From positions 1 to 59,871 of the forward strand of contig JAWQFJ010001233.1 of the NCBI GenBank assembly GCA_034096865.1: DNA of 59,871 nucleotides. The letters are read 5' to 3'. Both the position numbers and the translations under genes were made by a program. Positions 1 through 10,462 of the stretch are shown one piece after another. Below the pieces are notes generated by a model. That model had not been told where the DNA came from and did no database searches. It saw only the letters and a list, made by a program, of their open reading frames with translations. This DNA comes from Theodoxus fluviatilis. Taxonomy: Eukaryota; Mollusca; Gastropoda; Cycloneritida; Neritidae. How positions within the stretch are numbered: position 1 is the stretch's first letter; every line of letters begins with the position of its first letter.

Positions 1-24
1 GAGTTGTTCTCCTGAGTTCGTGAC
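1..24 (+). repeat. Inverted copy of the gag-end sequence
   Basis: These 24 bases are the reverse complement of 948-971, the 3' end of the gag region on the minus strand, with one difference. That difference turns a CGA into TGA in the frame that stays open past gag. The two copies diverge immediately after the shared GTTCGTGAC. The window edge hides how far the copy extends leftward, so a head-to-head second retroelement copy and an inversion are both possible. Confidence 0.7.
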
Positions 25-947
25 TGGATGGGGTGCTCTATTAAAGTTTCTTATAACCAGCTATTGTTTTGTTTTAGGCAAAGAAACATTGCATCAGGAG
101 GTTGTACATATGTCCAAGAAACACCATGAGCAGTGGGATTTGATGAAAGTAAAGTTTGTGCATGTTAGAGTAATAAATAATGTTAAATTGCCGTCAAAAT
201 GCTGGCCAAAAAGTGGAACGGCTGACCCAACACGCTCCACAAACTATCTGCAGCAAAGTATGCCATTGGTGTTTAAAAATTCTGCTGTGAATCTGTTATT
301 TAAAGTTTTATTTAGCTTTTCTCAGCAAGAAAACCGTGATGTCACAATAACTGTACGTGAAAATCGACTTCAAAGACAGGGTAACGCACGCTTCATGCGA
401 GGTCACAAGTAGACTTGCTTTTTTCACAAGCCGCTTCCTCCCGAACGCATTCAACACACACCTCTAGGTTTTAAAATCGAAAGTACTGATTCAATAGATC
501 AAACTCATACAGAAAACATTAGCATTTTGTGTGCAATGTTAAAAAAAAATTCTTCTTAAAAAAAGTCACAGATGAAGCGTGCGTTACCTTACAGTGGCCA
601 GTAACAGCATTTCGCCGTCACACATATATCTTGTCCAGTATCTGTTAAGTAACAACTATATCCAGCTCTCATCTTGTTACATGAAAGGTGCTTGCCATTT
701 ACTTTAGTGACAGGTATTTGTTTACTCCAAACTCATTTGCATTTCAGAATTACAGGTTCTAAGAAGTCACGGTGTAATGGTGTTACTTTTGGGCAGGGGT
801 ATACTTAATGACACTGTTTTAAAAAAGTACTACTGCTGCTGCTTTTTTGGTTACATTCTCTGATACTGTAATGACTAAGATGTCCAAAAATGACATTAAG
901 AATTTATAAATTGAATGTTTAAAATTTAGTCCATTTTCCTGGTTTTA
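25..947. other. Spacer without a supported gene
   Basis: AT-rich sequence between the inverted gag-end copies. A 130-codon open frame at 20-412 shows no recognisable domain and begins within the copied gag end, so I do not call it a gene. A small inverted-repeat element (380-588) lies inside. Confidence 0.6.
380..588. mobile_element. Small MITE-like inverted-repeat element
   Basis: GGTAACGCACGCTTCAT at 380-396 is matched by its perfect complement ending at 588. The similarity continues imperfectly to about 25 bp (GGTCAC against GTCAC). The element is 209 bp, AT-rich inside and has no coding capacity. A target duplication is not clear, so the superfamily is unknown. Confidence 0.5.
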
Positions 948-948
948 G

Positions 949-1839
949 TCACGAACTCGGGAGAACAACTCTTCTGCATACTGCTGCAAAGTGGTTTGGC
1001 TTTGAACAATTTCTGCACCTTTTTCCCTGTGCAGGACAGATCTCTGTGTTGCTATGGTGACGACCACATCTTGAGCATGATGATGAGTAACCTCCTCTCC
1101 CTCTCTGCGAGAAGTGATTTCCACGGCCGCGTGGACTGCCACTGGTATGCTGGTTCTGCTGACCGCCGCCCCTATGGCCAGAGCCGCCGCTCTGTGGATG
1201 ATGACTGCCGGATCTGTCACCTCGATTACCGTTGTAACCGCTGCGCCTACCGCCTCTGTGATGGCCCCCACTGGCCCCTCTGCCGCTGTGGACTGCATCG
1301 ATCGTCTGGCGTTGCTCTGTTAGCTGTGTCTTTACTTGTTCATATTGTCGTGCTGCAGTGATGGCATCTTGAAGTGTCAGTGTCGGTGTCAGTTGGAGCT
1401 TTTCTGAGAGCTCGCGATCAAGGACTCCAAGGACAAGACGATCTCGGATTGCTTCGTCTTTGTTCGGTATCTGTGCTAGATTTGCCAGATCGTACAATTC
1501 TCTCACGTAGGCTTCTATGGTTTCCCCCTGCTTCTGGTTGCATGAGTGGAACCTGGCTCTTTCATGAATGACATTTACTCGCGGAATGAAGTAGCCATCA
1601 AATTTCTCCAGAATAGTCGCGTAGACTTTTCCTTCTTCTTCCGACAGTTGAAAAGACGTCAGAATCTTCTCTGCGTCTGCACCCATAACGTAGATAAGAG
1701 TACTTATCTGGATTTCCGCGTCTTCTTTGTGCAGCTTTGAAGCCGTGAAGAATCGCTGGAAACGTTGCTTCCACTCGGGCCATGCTGTAGGATTGCTGAA
1801 GTCGAAGTTTTCCGGAGGCTTGAACGGACCCATCTTCAC
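949..1839 (-). CDS. Gag polyprotein of an LTR retrotransposon (gypsy-like)
   Basis: The open frame of 296 codons starts with MKMGPFKPPENFDF. Residues about 20-170 form an all-helical capsid-like retrotransposon Gag domain (WPEWKQRFQRFF, then a GETIEAYVRELYDLA segment typical of gypsy Gag). An Arg/Gly/Ser/His-rich linker follows at about 190-255. Two Cys/His clusters close the protein, the second a canonical CX2CX4HX4C zinc knuckle (CRNCSKPNHFAAVC). Gag packages element RNA in cytoplasmic particles. It lies 127 bp downstream of a matching LTR and primer-binding site. No protease or polymerase follows: the sequence breaks at 948 where an inverted copy of the gag end begins. The frame itself is intact, so the insertion is fairly young. 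Confidence 0.85.
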   Translation of the reverse strand: MKMGPFKPPENFDFSNPTAWPEWKQRFQRFFTASKLHKEDAEIQISTLIYVMGADAEKILTSFQLSEEEGKVYATILEKFDGYFIPRVNVIHERARFHSCNQKQGETIEAYVRELYDLANLAQIPNKDEAIRDRLVLGVLDRELSEKLQLTPTLTLQDAITAARQYEQVKTQLTEQRQTIDAVHSGRGASGGHHRGGRRSGYNGNRGDRSGSHHPQSGGSGHRGGGQQNQHTSGSPRGRGNHFSQRGRGGYSSSCSRCGRHHSNTEICPAQGKRCRNCSKPNHFAAVCRRVVLPSS

Positions 1840-1948
1840 TGTTTCTTCTTAGACCAGTACCACGTGAAAACGGTTCTAGAAAATTCCGCAGCGAGATTAG
1901 GATCTCAGTTCGTTCAGCACGCGTACAGTTCACAGTTCACCGCTGTTG

Positions 1949-1966
1949 CGTTTACCGCTGCCACCA
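1949..1966 (-). other. Primer-binding site of the gypsy-like element
   Basis: On the minus strand TGGTGGCAGCGGTAAA follows directly on the LTR end (CAACA at 1967-1971). A TGG start abutting the LTR is the usual form of a tRNA primer-binding site. Which tRNA it pairs with was not determined. Confidence 0.6.
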
Positions 1967-2245
1967 TGTTGTGTTCCGAGCGTTGTACTTCTTCAATCAA
2001 TAAAGACTGGAGGCTTGTTAGTATTTCAACTTTGAGAATTTACTACTTCTTCTTACAGTATAATTCCGCGTGCCGTAGGTCTCGACATGGCGCCGACAAT
2101 CTTTCCGGCGCATGCGCGCATAATACGTATACGAGCGAGTTTTCGCGAGGAACCTGGGTTAGCTACGGTAGGGTCACTGCGCATGTCTGGTTACTTTCTT
2201 CGCGGAAACGCTGTTCAGTTGTGTCCAGTCGCAACCCAGGCAACA
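1967..2245 (-). repeat. 5' LTR of the gypsy-like element
   Basis: Read on the minus strand this 279-bp segment starts TGTTG and ends CAACA, a perfect 5-bp terminal inverted repeat. The end abuts the primer-binding site and gag follows. The partner LTR is not in the window, so the borders rest on the terminal motifs alone. Confidence 0.6.
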
Positions 2246-2665
2246 AGATGGCGACAGCCTTGGCTGATGTGTTGCGAATTTACTGTTGTGAAGAATTAAT
2301 TGACGAATCTGTGCAATCTGTTGAGTTTTGGGGCTGAAATTTGAATGAAATTAGAAGCAAGCTGTGCTGGGATGTATTTAGGCCGATTGGGGAGGGGGGC
2401 GGGGGGGGGTGGGGGGTGGGGGGGAGCGTGGTTTTTATCCCTGCGCTGCTGAAAGTCAGAAATCGCACCCAAACTTTCGGGCCAAACTCACGTTGACCTC
2501 ATTTCTTCCCAAAATAAACATCACTGCTAAAATAAAATGCATTAAAACCAAGACAGTATCCAACCCAGTATCCTTAATTTTTGAAAGGTTAATTGATTTA
2601 CAACAATTGTGTTCTCACAATCCGTAACTTTGTGAAAAAACATTTGCAGAAGTTTCTCTCCTCGC
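2246..2665. other. LTR flank with short ATG frame and G-tract
   Basis: Immediately beyond the LTR, AAGATGGCG at 2247-2255 opens a 29-codon frame (MATALADVLRIYCCEELID...) ending at 2337. It could be a first exon or a transposase start, but nothing confirms it. A run of guanines with single interruptions lies at about 2390-2425. No other feature was seen up to the foldback element. Confidence 0.3.
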
Positions 2666-3446
2666 CATGGCAGCCTGTAGCGTGGAAAATAGTAACCCGT
2701 GGAAAACAGTGACGGAAGTCATCGCAGAGTTATCTGCGAGGGATTTTCTGAAAATTCAACTCTAAAAAGAGACGGCACCCGCCACTCCGCCTGACTGACT
2801 TGGCACGCCCGGGGAGTTATGCTAAGATCCGGCCGCGTAAATATATCTGCGTTTTGTGACAAACGTCTTGCTCGGCGGTACTGTACTCCATGCACCTTAA
2901 CGGTGCGCGTGATTCGGGTGTAATCTTAAGCTAAACGACGTTTATTGGCGCTGCTGAAATGGTCTAACTCTAAGTCGGAAACATTCGGAACGTCGTTTAG
3001 CTTAAGATTACACCCGAATCACGCGCACCGTTAAGGTGCATGGAGTACAGTACCGCCGAGCAAGACGTTTGTCACAAAACGCAGATATATTAACGCGGCC
3101 GGATCTTAGCATAACTCCCCGGGCGTGCCAAGTCAGTCAACGGTCGCGTTTTATAAAACCAGACTACAAACAGACTACAGGGAGGTGACTCCCATATTAT
3201 TTCCGGCAGGGGAGACGGCTTTACACGGGGAAAAACTTTTTTGAACGCTACATCATGTGTTAAACTACACAAATGCACCAAAACCTCGTAAAGCAACTAA
3301 TGCGTCGTTTGTCGGAATATATTCCATGCGAAGAACAGGTGCAGGAGCGGTAAATTGCATAAAGCACGTCCCTCGCAGATAACTCTGCGATGACTTCCGT
3401 CACTGTTTTCCACGGGTTACTATTTTCCACGCTACACAGCCATCTT
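2666..3446. mobile_element. Foldback (long inverted repeat) element
   Basis: The inner arms 2793-2942 and 2989-3139 are reverse complements with about one mismatch in 150 bp, around a loop of about 46 bp. The outer arms 2666-2743 and 3369-3446 also match almost perfectly. Between inner and outer arms the spacers differ (about 49 bp left, 229 bp right), so one side has lost or gained sequence. There is no coding capacity. The structure fits a foldback or very long TIR element; near identity of the arms means recent origin or ongoing gene conversion. Confidence 0.85.
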
Positions 3447-3680
3447 GGAACTGGAGTGAACGTACGCTGGGGCCAAGGTTGAACTTTGGTTAACCGGTGA
3501 CGTCACTCCGGTCGTACCGTAGCGAGTTTTTGCGACCTCCGGTTCAACTCGAGTCACTATAGTTGACGCGAAAACTCGCTCAAAAAACCAAGTGATAAAC
3601 TCGTAGGCGAAACCAAGTGATAAACATGATAACACGACAAAAGAAAAAGATAAGAGGACAACGTCTCAGAGTGAACAGGC

Positions 3681-3800
3681 ATGAGGCTCAGCGAAGCCTT
3701 GAGACAGTCCGAGAGGCGAGAGGAATGGAGAGAACTGGTTGCCAGATCATCTGTGGTGCCCCAACGGTCGTCCAGACTACGGGACAAGGTAGGTATGTGA
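3681..3800 (+). pseudogene. C-terminal fragment of a LINE-type reverse transcriptase
   Basis: A 39-codon frame reads MRLSEALRQSERREEWRELV and continues ARSSVVPQRSSRLRD to a stop. The REEWRELVARSSVVPQR pattern resembles the conserved C-terminus I associate with LINE ORF2 proteins of marine invertebrates. A stop codon lies just upstream in frame and no polymerase motif precedes it. This suggests a 5'-truncated insertion of which only the tail remains. The assignment is from memory of the family. Confidence 0.45.
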
Positions 3801-4011
3801 GAGAAAAAAATGAAACATAAATGATATTAATGAAATGTAGATCATTGAAAAGAGAATAAAAAGACAATTCCAGTGGTATAAATATGAGATCTGTAAGTTA
3901 ATTTGTTCAAAAGTTATGATTTTTTAATTGAAAAAATTTCGGCCCTTTTTTTTACTATAAAAACAACAGAAAACTTGTGATCAAATTGCATGCACTGAAC
4001 CTTAAAATCCT

Positions 4012-4340
4012 GCATAACTTTCTCATTTTTAAAGCTATAAGAAAACCAATGACATCTCTGGATTGCTTATGACTGGAACTATCGATTAAAAGATTTTAAA
4101 AAATTGACAGACAGATCTGAATTTTACTAATTAATTAAAAAGTCAATTAATTACCGCCGTTCATACTCAAACTAGCTCTAAAACGTTCATAACTTTTTAT
4201 TTTACAAAGATATAAGAACACCAATGATATCTTTGGAATGCTTATGACCTGAACTATTGATTAAACAGATAAAACATCATAACAAGCAGATATGAAATTG
4301 ATGAATTAATTAATCAGTCAATTAATTACTACCGTTTACA
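4012..4340. repeat. Diverged tandem duplication, unit about 176 bp
   Basis: Segments starting at about 4012 and 4188 share CATAACTTT, ATAAGAACACCAATGA-like and GCTTATGACCTGAACTATTGATT-like stretches, then both end in AATTAATTAA runs. Identity is moderate, so this is an old duplication. No gene was seen from 3801 to 5085. Confidence 0.6.
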
Positions 4341-5088
4341 CAACTATTCAGATGTTTTACCTCGTCCTCCGAAGTTGTGGCTAACTCAGCGTCAGGCGCA
4401 CAGCAAATTGCAAAATGATTAGTATCCATGTATCATGACATAAAGCAACAACCCTAAATACACCATACCATGCATTAATAACAAAAGTAATACTCGATAG
4501 AGGAATATTTTAGACCTTGGAATCTGCCTAGTGAAGCCGCAGTCAAAGGAAAATCGGCGACCTTTTTTTTCAGGACGACTAATTTTTCTCCTAGACCATA
4601 TATTTCTTTCAAATTACATACACTTGTAGCAAAATGATTGTTCTATGTGATTTTTACAACCCGAATAAAAACAGTTCTCGCGTTCGAGATGAACTAGGGG
4701 GGGTTTTGATGAGCAAAATCTTCGCGCACTTGTCTCTCAGCATTCACAAAACGGATACGGTTAAAATTTACACTGGCATGCTCGGAAAAATGTTAACTAA
4801 GTCACTAAAAACACCGTATTTGCGTGAGACAAAAAATAGAGGTGCGTAGCGCGAAAACGCTTGGGTAGGAACTGAGCGCGTGACGAAAACGCAGTCACAG
4901 CTTATCGCGACCGCGGCGCGTGGCTCTCTCTCCAACTTTCTCACGTACCTAGACAAGGGAAGTGAAGTTACAACATGTAGCTCATGCTCACATTCAAATC
5001 TTTCCAGTAGCTATGAAATAGTCTGATATACAAATCCTGAAGGTTCAGCTTTTATGTGAAACAAACACACAGACACACACATGCAGGC

Positions 5089-5091
5089 ACG

Positions 5092-5127
<36 letters not shown>
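5089..5127. repeat. (CA)n microsatellite
   Basis: Uninterrupted CA dinucleotides preceded by GCACGCACG. Confidence 0.95.
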
Positions 5128-5130
<3 letters not shown>

Positions 5131-5173
5131 CCTTTTAAAATTCTTTTTTGCATGCAACTGCAACCACATGCCA

Positions 5174-5510
5174 AATCAAAAGATAGGGCTTACTTTTCCC
5201 TATATACCATATATAGGTGAGGTATCCAATCTAAAAAACTTCAGAGAAAATTGAGAAAATGTGAAAAATGGCTGTTTTTTAGACAACATTTATGGCCCCT
5301 GCGACCTTGACCTTGAAGCAAGGTCAAGTCACTATGTATGTTTTTTGAGGCCTTGTAATCATACACCATCATGCCACATTTGGTATTGATAGACTTTATA
5401 GTCTCTGAGAAAAATCCAACGTTAAAGTTTTAAATGGACGCCTGGACGCCCGGACGGACGAAATGGGTGAGTACATAGACTCACTTTTGCTTCGCACGTG
5501 AGTCAAAAAA
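5174..5510 (+). repeat. GACCTTGA dispersed repeat, 5'-truncated copy
   Basis: Shares its full length with the 3' half of the copies at 23566-24401 and 33889-35490: ATCAAAAGATAGGGCTTAC, the CTATATACCATATATAGG palindrome, the GACCTTGACCTTGAAGCAAGG core, and the terminal hairpin GACTCAC...GTGAGTC followed by A's. It is non-coding and lacks the left terminus. Confidence 0.85.
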
Positions 5511-5710
5511 AGACTTGACTTCTTTTTCTGGATTCCATAACGAAACATGCTAAGTCTCAAATATCAAATATTTGCATCAAGTATCAGTGAAAGTCCCGCA
5601 ATTATGTTTTGATGCTCGTGACATATTCACCATCGTGTAAGAAGCACTTCAACTTGCTTTTGATGTCATTTTACCGGCCTGCAGCACAACTTGAACCCTT
5701 CTTTTACTCT

Positions 5711-5886
5711 GATTAACATGAGTCACTGTTTTGCCTAATCTTAACTTGGTCGACAGCAAAGGGAGCTAATCTGGGTAGGCCTCGCTGATGCAGGCCCCAC
5801 CAGATGAGCACAAATTCCCGCGCAGTGCTCTCCCCTTACTCCTTATAAGCCCGTGCGCTCCGGGCAACCCGTCAGTTCACTTCTTA
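5711..5886 (+). repeat. Left inverted terminal repeat of the DIRS element
   Basis: Reads GATTAACATGAGTCACTG through to GTCAGTTCACTTCTT and is matched in reverse complement at 10463-10636 with few differences. The ten bases outside (5701-5710) are specific to the left end and reappear complemented in the internal complementary region. Confidence 0.92.
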
Positions 5887-7097
5887 GCTTGAAGGTCGAC
5901 ACATTTCAGGAAGAGTACGTGCGCCGAGAGACGGCGTCAGAAGTGTCAAATTATCTGGACGACATTTTACAGAAGAACACGAACCCTGCTACTCTCTCCG
6001 CGGATCTCCAGTTGCTCCTAGACATACTGCAGAGTCTGGGGTTTTTGGTGAATGTGGCAAAATCAGATCTTCGACCCTCGCAGGTATTCACTCATCTGGG
6101 AATGCACTTCGATACGGCAGCTGGAATAGTGAAACTGCCGCAGAAGAGAGTGGTCAAGCTGACAGCTGTGGTGCAGCAGCTCCTTGCTTCAGACAGCTCC
6201 TCCCCCAGATTTATCTCGAAGGTGATCGGGACGTGCATGGCTGCAGCGGAGTTGATTCCTTTGGGGAGGCTCTTCGTGAGACCCATACAGTGGGCCCTGA
6301 GCGATATATGGCAACCGAGCGACGGCTTGTGGGATCAGCGCCTCGTCGTGTCGGACACACTGCGACAAGCCCTGCAGCCTTGGACGAATCGAACATGGCT
6401 ACTGACGGGAGTGCCATTGCAGATACAGACTGCCACCATTTCCTTATGCACGGACGCATCAATGTCAGCTTGGGGTGCTCACCTCCTCCCAGAGTTCCAG
6501 GTCTGCTCAGGACTGTGGACAGCAGAAGAACGCTGCCGTCATATCAACGATCTGGAATTGATGGCAGTGATAAATGCCCTGACCGTGTGGAAAGACAGGC
6601 TGCGGGGCCAGGTTGTGATGGTGCTAACCGACAACACAACAGTGGTGGCTCACATCAAGAATCAAGGAGGCACCCACTCTCGTTCCCTCTGTTTGCTCAC
6701 AATGAATCTGTTACAGTTTGCCCAGGCAGCGGGTATCCATCTACTGGTCCGTCACATTCCCGGGCGTTTGAACGTGATGGCGGACGCTCTGTCTCGGTCT
6801 CAAGCACTTCCAACAGAGTGGACACTGCACCTGGTCGTGTTTGCCAGGATTCATCAGCTTTTCCCGGCTATGTCTATCGACCTCTTTGCAACGAGATTCA
6901 ACAACAGGTTGCCGAGGTATGTGTCCCCGGTACCAGATGCCGCAGCTGTGTCTGTCGACGCCCTATCGATGGACTGGACAGGTCTAGACCTGTATGCGTT
7001 TCCCCCTCTGCCTCTCATTGCGCAAGTGGTTCGACGTCTGGAACAGTTCAACTGCGAGATGACTTTGGTAGCTCCCCTCAGGTGGAACAAGTCATAG
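5853..7097 (+). pseudogene. DIRS reverse transcriptase / RNase H (5'-truncated)
   Basis: The frame runs 414 codons but its first codons are ITR sequence read through a deletion junction near 5887, so the ATG at 5853 is not the native start. The YLDD catalytic motif of RT is at residues 35-38. RNase H follows with CTDASMSAWGAHL at about residues 200-212 and LTDNTTVVAHIKNQGG at about 260-275; the ADALSRS motif lies near residue 315. The C-terminal stretch with SIDLFATRFNNRLP and DLYAFPPLPLI is the conserved tail found after RNase H in DIRS and Ngaro polyproteins. The fingers and most of the palm of RT are missing, so the polymerase cannot be functional. Confidence 0.9.
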
Positions 7098-7532
7098 ATT
7101 TTTCTGCTGCTTCTCCGCTCAGTTCAGGTTTCGTTGAGATTGCCTTGCAGAGTGGACTTACTGAGCCAGCCGGGCTCCAACATGGTTCACCCAGACGTCG
7201 AGGGTCTGAACCTTCACATATTCAGACTATCAGGAGGGCAGTTGAGGGCAGAGGATTCTCAGACGCAGTGGTCAAGAGAGTCACTAGGGATCGCAGGGCC
7301 TCAACTTTAAATGTGTACGATGCCAAGTGGAGAGGGCTCGATCGATGGTGCCAGTCACAGGGGTTGGACCCGTTTGCCTTGACTCCTGCCCGTCTTGCAG
7401 ATTTTCTCCTGTTCCTCTTTGAGGTCAAGAAGTTGCAGCCTTCTACAATAAAGGGCTATCGGTCTGCTATAGCCCGTGTATATAGTTTGTGTGGGTTACC
7501 CGACCCAGGGGTTGGTCGGGATATCACCCGTC
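7098..7532 (+). pseudogene. DIRS tyrosine recombinase, N-terminal half
   Basis: Read in a different frame from the RT, as is usual for DIRS ORFs. It carries the SAM-like core-binding domain of tyrosine recombinases: STLNVYDAKWRGLDRWCQSQ, then ADFLLFLFEVKKLQPSTIKGY and RSAIARVYSL. The frame is cut at 7532 by the LTR insertion. Removing the insert and one copy of the target duplication restores the same frame in the second half at 9190. This half binds the recombination site; catalysis is in the second half. Confidence 0.85.
7528..7532. repeat. Target-site duplication CCGTC, left copy
   Basis: CCGTC here and at 9185-9189 flank the solo LTR directly. Five bases is the size produced by gypsy-type integrases. 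Confidence 0.9.
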
Positions 7533-9184
7533 TGTCACACGGCGAATTTTGAGGAGGTGGTGAATAAGGGCCTTTAACATCCTGGCGACAAGGTAGGCGT
7601 AATATTGGAAAGTTTTGCTGTGTTAGTAAAGGGTAACCTCGTGCGAAGCAATGGGGAGAGTGAATAGAGCTCACAGGGCGCACGGACTAGTGGAGGTTCT
7701 AGGAACGGAGAAGGTTTTGGTCCGTGCAAGTTGCTTGTGAGAGGCTCACGGGAGATTTGAGAAGGAGGTCGGAGAGGAGAAATCGAGGCAGACGGAGGTG
7801 GAGCGCCAGAGGGTGAGGAGCTATGGTGCTGGTTTCTGGAGAACCTGAGCTTTCTACGGTTGAGAGTCAGGGGACGCTGTGTGGCCCACAGTGGAGACGG
7901 CTCGTGCCGAGAGTCTCGACCAGGATAGCGATTACCTGCCGTCGTGCGGAGTGAGAGAGCCGGAGGGCTAGGAGCTACGATGTTGGGTCGAGGAGGAGAG
8001 CCGGATCACAGAGGAGATTTCTCGGTTGTGAGAGCGCGACCAACGGGAGTGGACGACATGCGGTTGTGTCGAGGAAGGAGGTTTTTCCCAGTGAGTACAA
8101 ATTGACGTGGAGTCGGTGGGGTTGGATAACTCTGTATTTGTTAACTGGAAGTACATTCTACTTGTACCTGGTTTGACGGGTGTGTGTATCCGTATGGCAT
8201 AACGATTCTCTGAGGACAGTGGTGAAATTACGCTCAACTTTGTTCCAATTTGGGATTTGGTATTTGATGTTGGGAACTGTGGGAGGTGGAAATGCAACGT
8301 CACTTGGTATATGTATGATTTGTTCGCATGTTTGCGTAGTGTTCAATTTGTGCGCGGTTTGTCTAACGCGTGCAGGGGAATTTGATTTCCGGTTTATGCC
8401 TGCAGTTGTAAAAGCGTTTGATAGGGGAAGGCATATCCCTCTTGAAGCTGTATTGTTGTTCCGTGATGTGATTTTTCTCCCGTTGCATGTTTGGAATTTG
8501 GGAATTTGGAGAGGGTTGTGAAGTTATATCCATGTACCCTGTGTGGGCGACGTCTTGGATATGGTTTTGTGTTGGGGTGGGTCGGTATGACAAATGATTT
8601 GTATTTTTGTTGATGTTTTGATTGTGGGTCGGTGTGGCCCCGGGTTAAAAGAATTTTTGGTCAATTTGGTTGGAGTTGTGAGTTAGAATTGTGTATTGAA
8701 AATATGGACAAGACAAGTGGAATTCTGGTTTAGTTTAGTATTGTTTTGTGGAAGTGGATTGTCTTGATGATCAGTGATTGGATGCTGGTGTGGCCAGGTT
8801 CATGCTAGTGATTTGGATTTTTGGTTGTTTGTTGATTTTGATAGTGATGGTTAACTGTGGTGTACCCTAGGATTGTGTTAAGTTAAAAAAGAGGATATTG
8901 TTGTGATTTGAGGATTTGATTGATGGGATTGTCATGTATTGAGACTGGCTTTTGAGTGAGTGTGGTTGAGTTGAGGAGGAGGTTGGGTTGTTGAAGAAAG
9001 GAATTGTTTTGGTTTTATGATATGTGTTTTTTTATGATTGAATGTGTACGTTATTGATGGGTTGTGTTAGAGTTTTGTAAAAATAAATTGAATTGTTAAT
9101 TTATTTGCGTGTTGTGCATTGTCTCTGTTGATTGGATGTTATGTCCCTCTCGGAAAAAGTCCGAGTAGGAAGGGACCCGTGACA
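7533..9184 (+). mobile_element. Solo LTR (1,652 bp) inside the DIRS recombinase
   Basis: Begins TGTCAC and ends GTGACA, a perfect 6-bp terminal inverted repeat, between two copies of CCGTC. No gag, pol or second LTR is present, so it is a solo LTR left by LTR-LTR recombination, or a similar non-autonomous insertion. The plus strand is G/T-rich. AATAAA occurs near 9082, and a hairpin (CTCGG...CCGAG) sits just before the right end. The orientation given follows the AATAAA. Small open frames inside (for example 8180-8521) show no domain. Confidence 0.85.
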
Positions 9185-10169
9185 CCGTCTTTTAAACAAT
9201 TTCAGTTTAACCCGACCCAGGTCAGTACGTTTGTTTCCTAAGTGGAATATTGATCTCGTACTGGAATTTTTGGCTCATGGGCCTTTTGAGCCGCTGAAAG
9301 AAGCCTCTTTTGACAGACTTACCAAAAAGGCTGTGTTTTTGATCACTTTGGCCACAGCGGGTCGTGTAAGTGAGATTCATGCCCTTTCAGCCAGAAGGGA
9401 GTGTCTGAGATTCAACCAGGACGGATCGGTGTCACTACTCACCTTCCCGGGTTTCATCGCCAAGAACAGGTTACCAGAGGTTGGCAGTCAGCAGTACACA
9501 TTACAACCTCTTGAAGAAGAGACCTTCTGCCCAGTAAGAGCACTGTCCTGCTACGTAGAGCGCACTTAGGACAAAAGGACGCCTGCGGATCCGCTTTTTT
9601 TACCGCTGCATGGCACAGCGAGAACTTCTCCGCAACTGATTTCCTCATGGATCAAGTCCCTTATCGAGGAAGCGTATCAGACGGCCCTGGATCATTCCAG
9701 GAGAGAAGACGCAGCGGATACCCCTTCAGAGGGGCGGACCCTGCGCAGGGGAACAGGAGAGTCAGTGCAGACTGACCCCACTTCTTCTATTCTTGCTACA
9801 GGGTCATCGTCAGTGGGATCTCCTGGTTCCCCGGGAGCAGACCGGCCACAGGGCTCGAGAGCTGCTACCCATCGGAGCGGAGCGTCGGGTTCGATGCCGG
9901 AAGTTTCTCCTGTCTCAGGGATCAGGGATGTTTCAGAACAGTCCCCTGATCTACACCGACCCGCTCACGAGCTGCGGGCCATTGCAGCGTCTTTGGCCCT
10001 CTACAGAGGAGCAGCTTTGGCGGACGTCACCAAGTCAGTTGGTTGGTCGTCCGCCAGCACTTTCGGACGCTTTTATCTGAGACACATGGCTGGCGAGCAT
10101 AGCGTCCGAGTGCAATATCTCCTGCGCCTGCCAGCGGAGGCTCATGGGCGGCGCAGTTTGTCTCACTGA
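9185..10169 (+). pseudogene. DIRS tyrosine recombinase, catalytic half
   Basis: Starts with the right copy of CCGTC and continues the frame of 7098-7532. PKWNIDLVLEFL is typical of DIRS recombinases. The catalytic Arg is in TAGRVSEIHAL, the HxxR box is HELRA (about 9966-9980) and the nucleophile Tyr lies in FGRFYLRHM (about 10063-10089). A TAG at 9567-9569 interrupts the frame between the first Arg and the HxxR box; apart from that it is open to the TGA at 10167-10169. In life the enzyme joins the circular DNA intermediate to the target. This copy is inactivated by the stop and by the LTR. Confidence 0.88.
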
Positions 10170-10328
10170 CCAGCATCTTCTTAGCTCCCTTTGCTGTCCT
10201 TCAACTTGTGCAGTGGTATAGTACAAGTCCTTAACCTCCTTCTCTTGCTTAACATCTATATTAACTTTTAGGGCGCTGGTCAGCGGAGCGAGTTCTTACC
10301 TCCTTACCCGCCTCCTGTTCGGAATTCG

Positions 10329-10411
10329 GCAAAACAGTGACTCATGTCAATCAGAGTAAAAGGTAATTTTTATCCTAAAATTAGTTTTAGGAGGATTAAC
10401 ATGAGTCACTG
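10329..10411 (+). repeat. Internal complementary region (ICR) of the DIRS element
   Basis: The left part (10335-10362) is the complement of the left outer end 5701-5728 with one mismatch. The right part (10363-10411) is the complement of the right outer end 10620-10668. The junction at 10362/10363 joins the two termini, which is the template used to complete a circular DIRS intermediate. Confidence 0.9.
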
Positions 10412-10462
10412 TGGGAGTCCCTCCCAACCTGCCCCGCAAGGAGGAGCTCGCCAAGCACTTGA

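Noticed and set aside
8180..8521. 113-codon plus frame inside the solo LTR
   Set aside because: No domain and unusual composition (Val/Cys/Leu from a G/T-rich strand). Solo LTRs are not expected to encode proteins.
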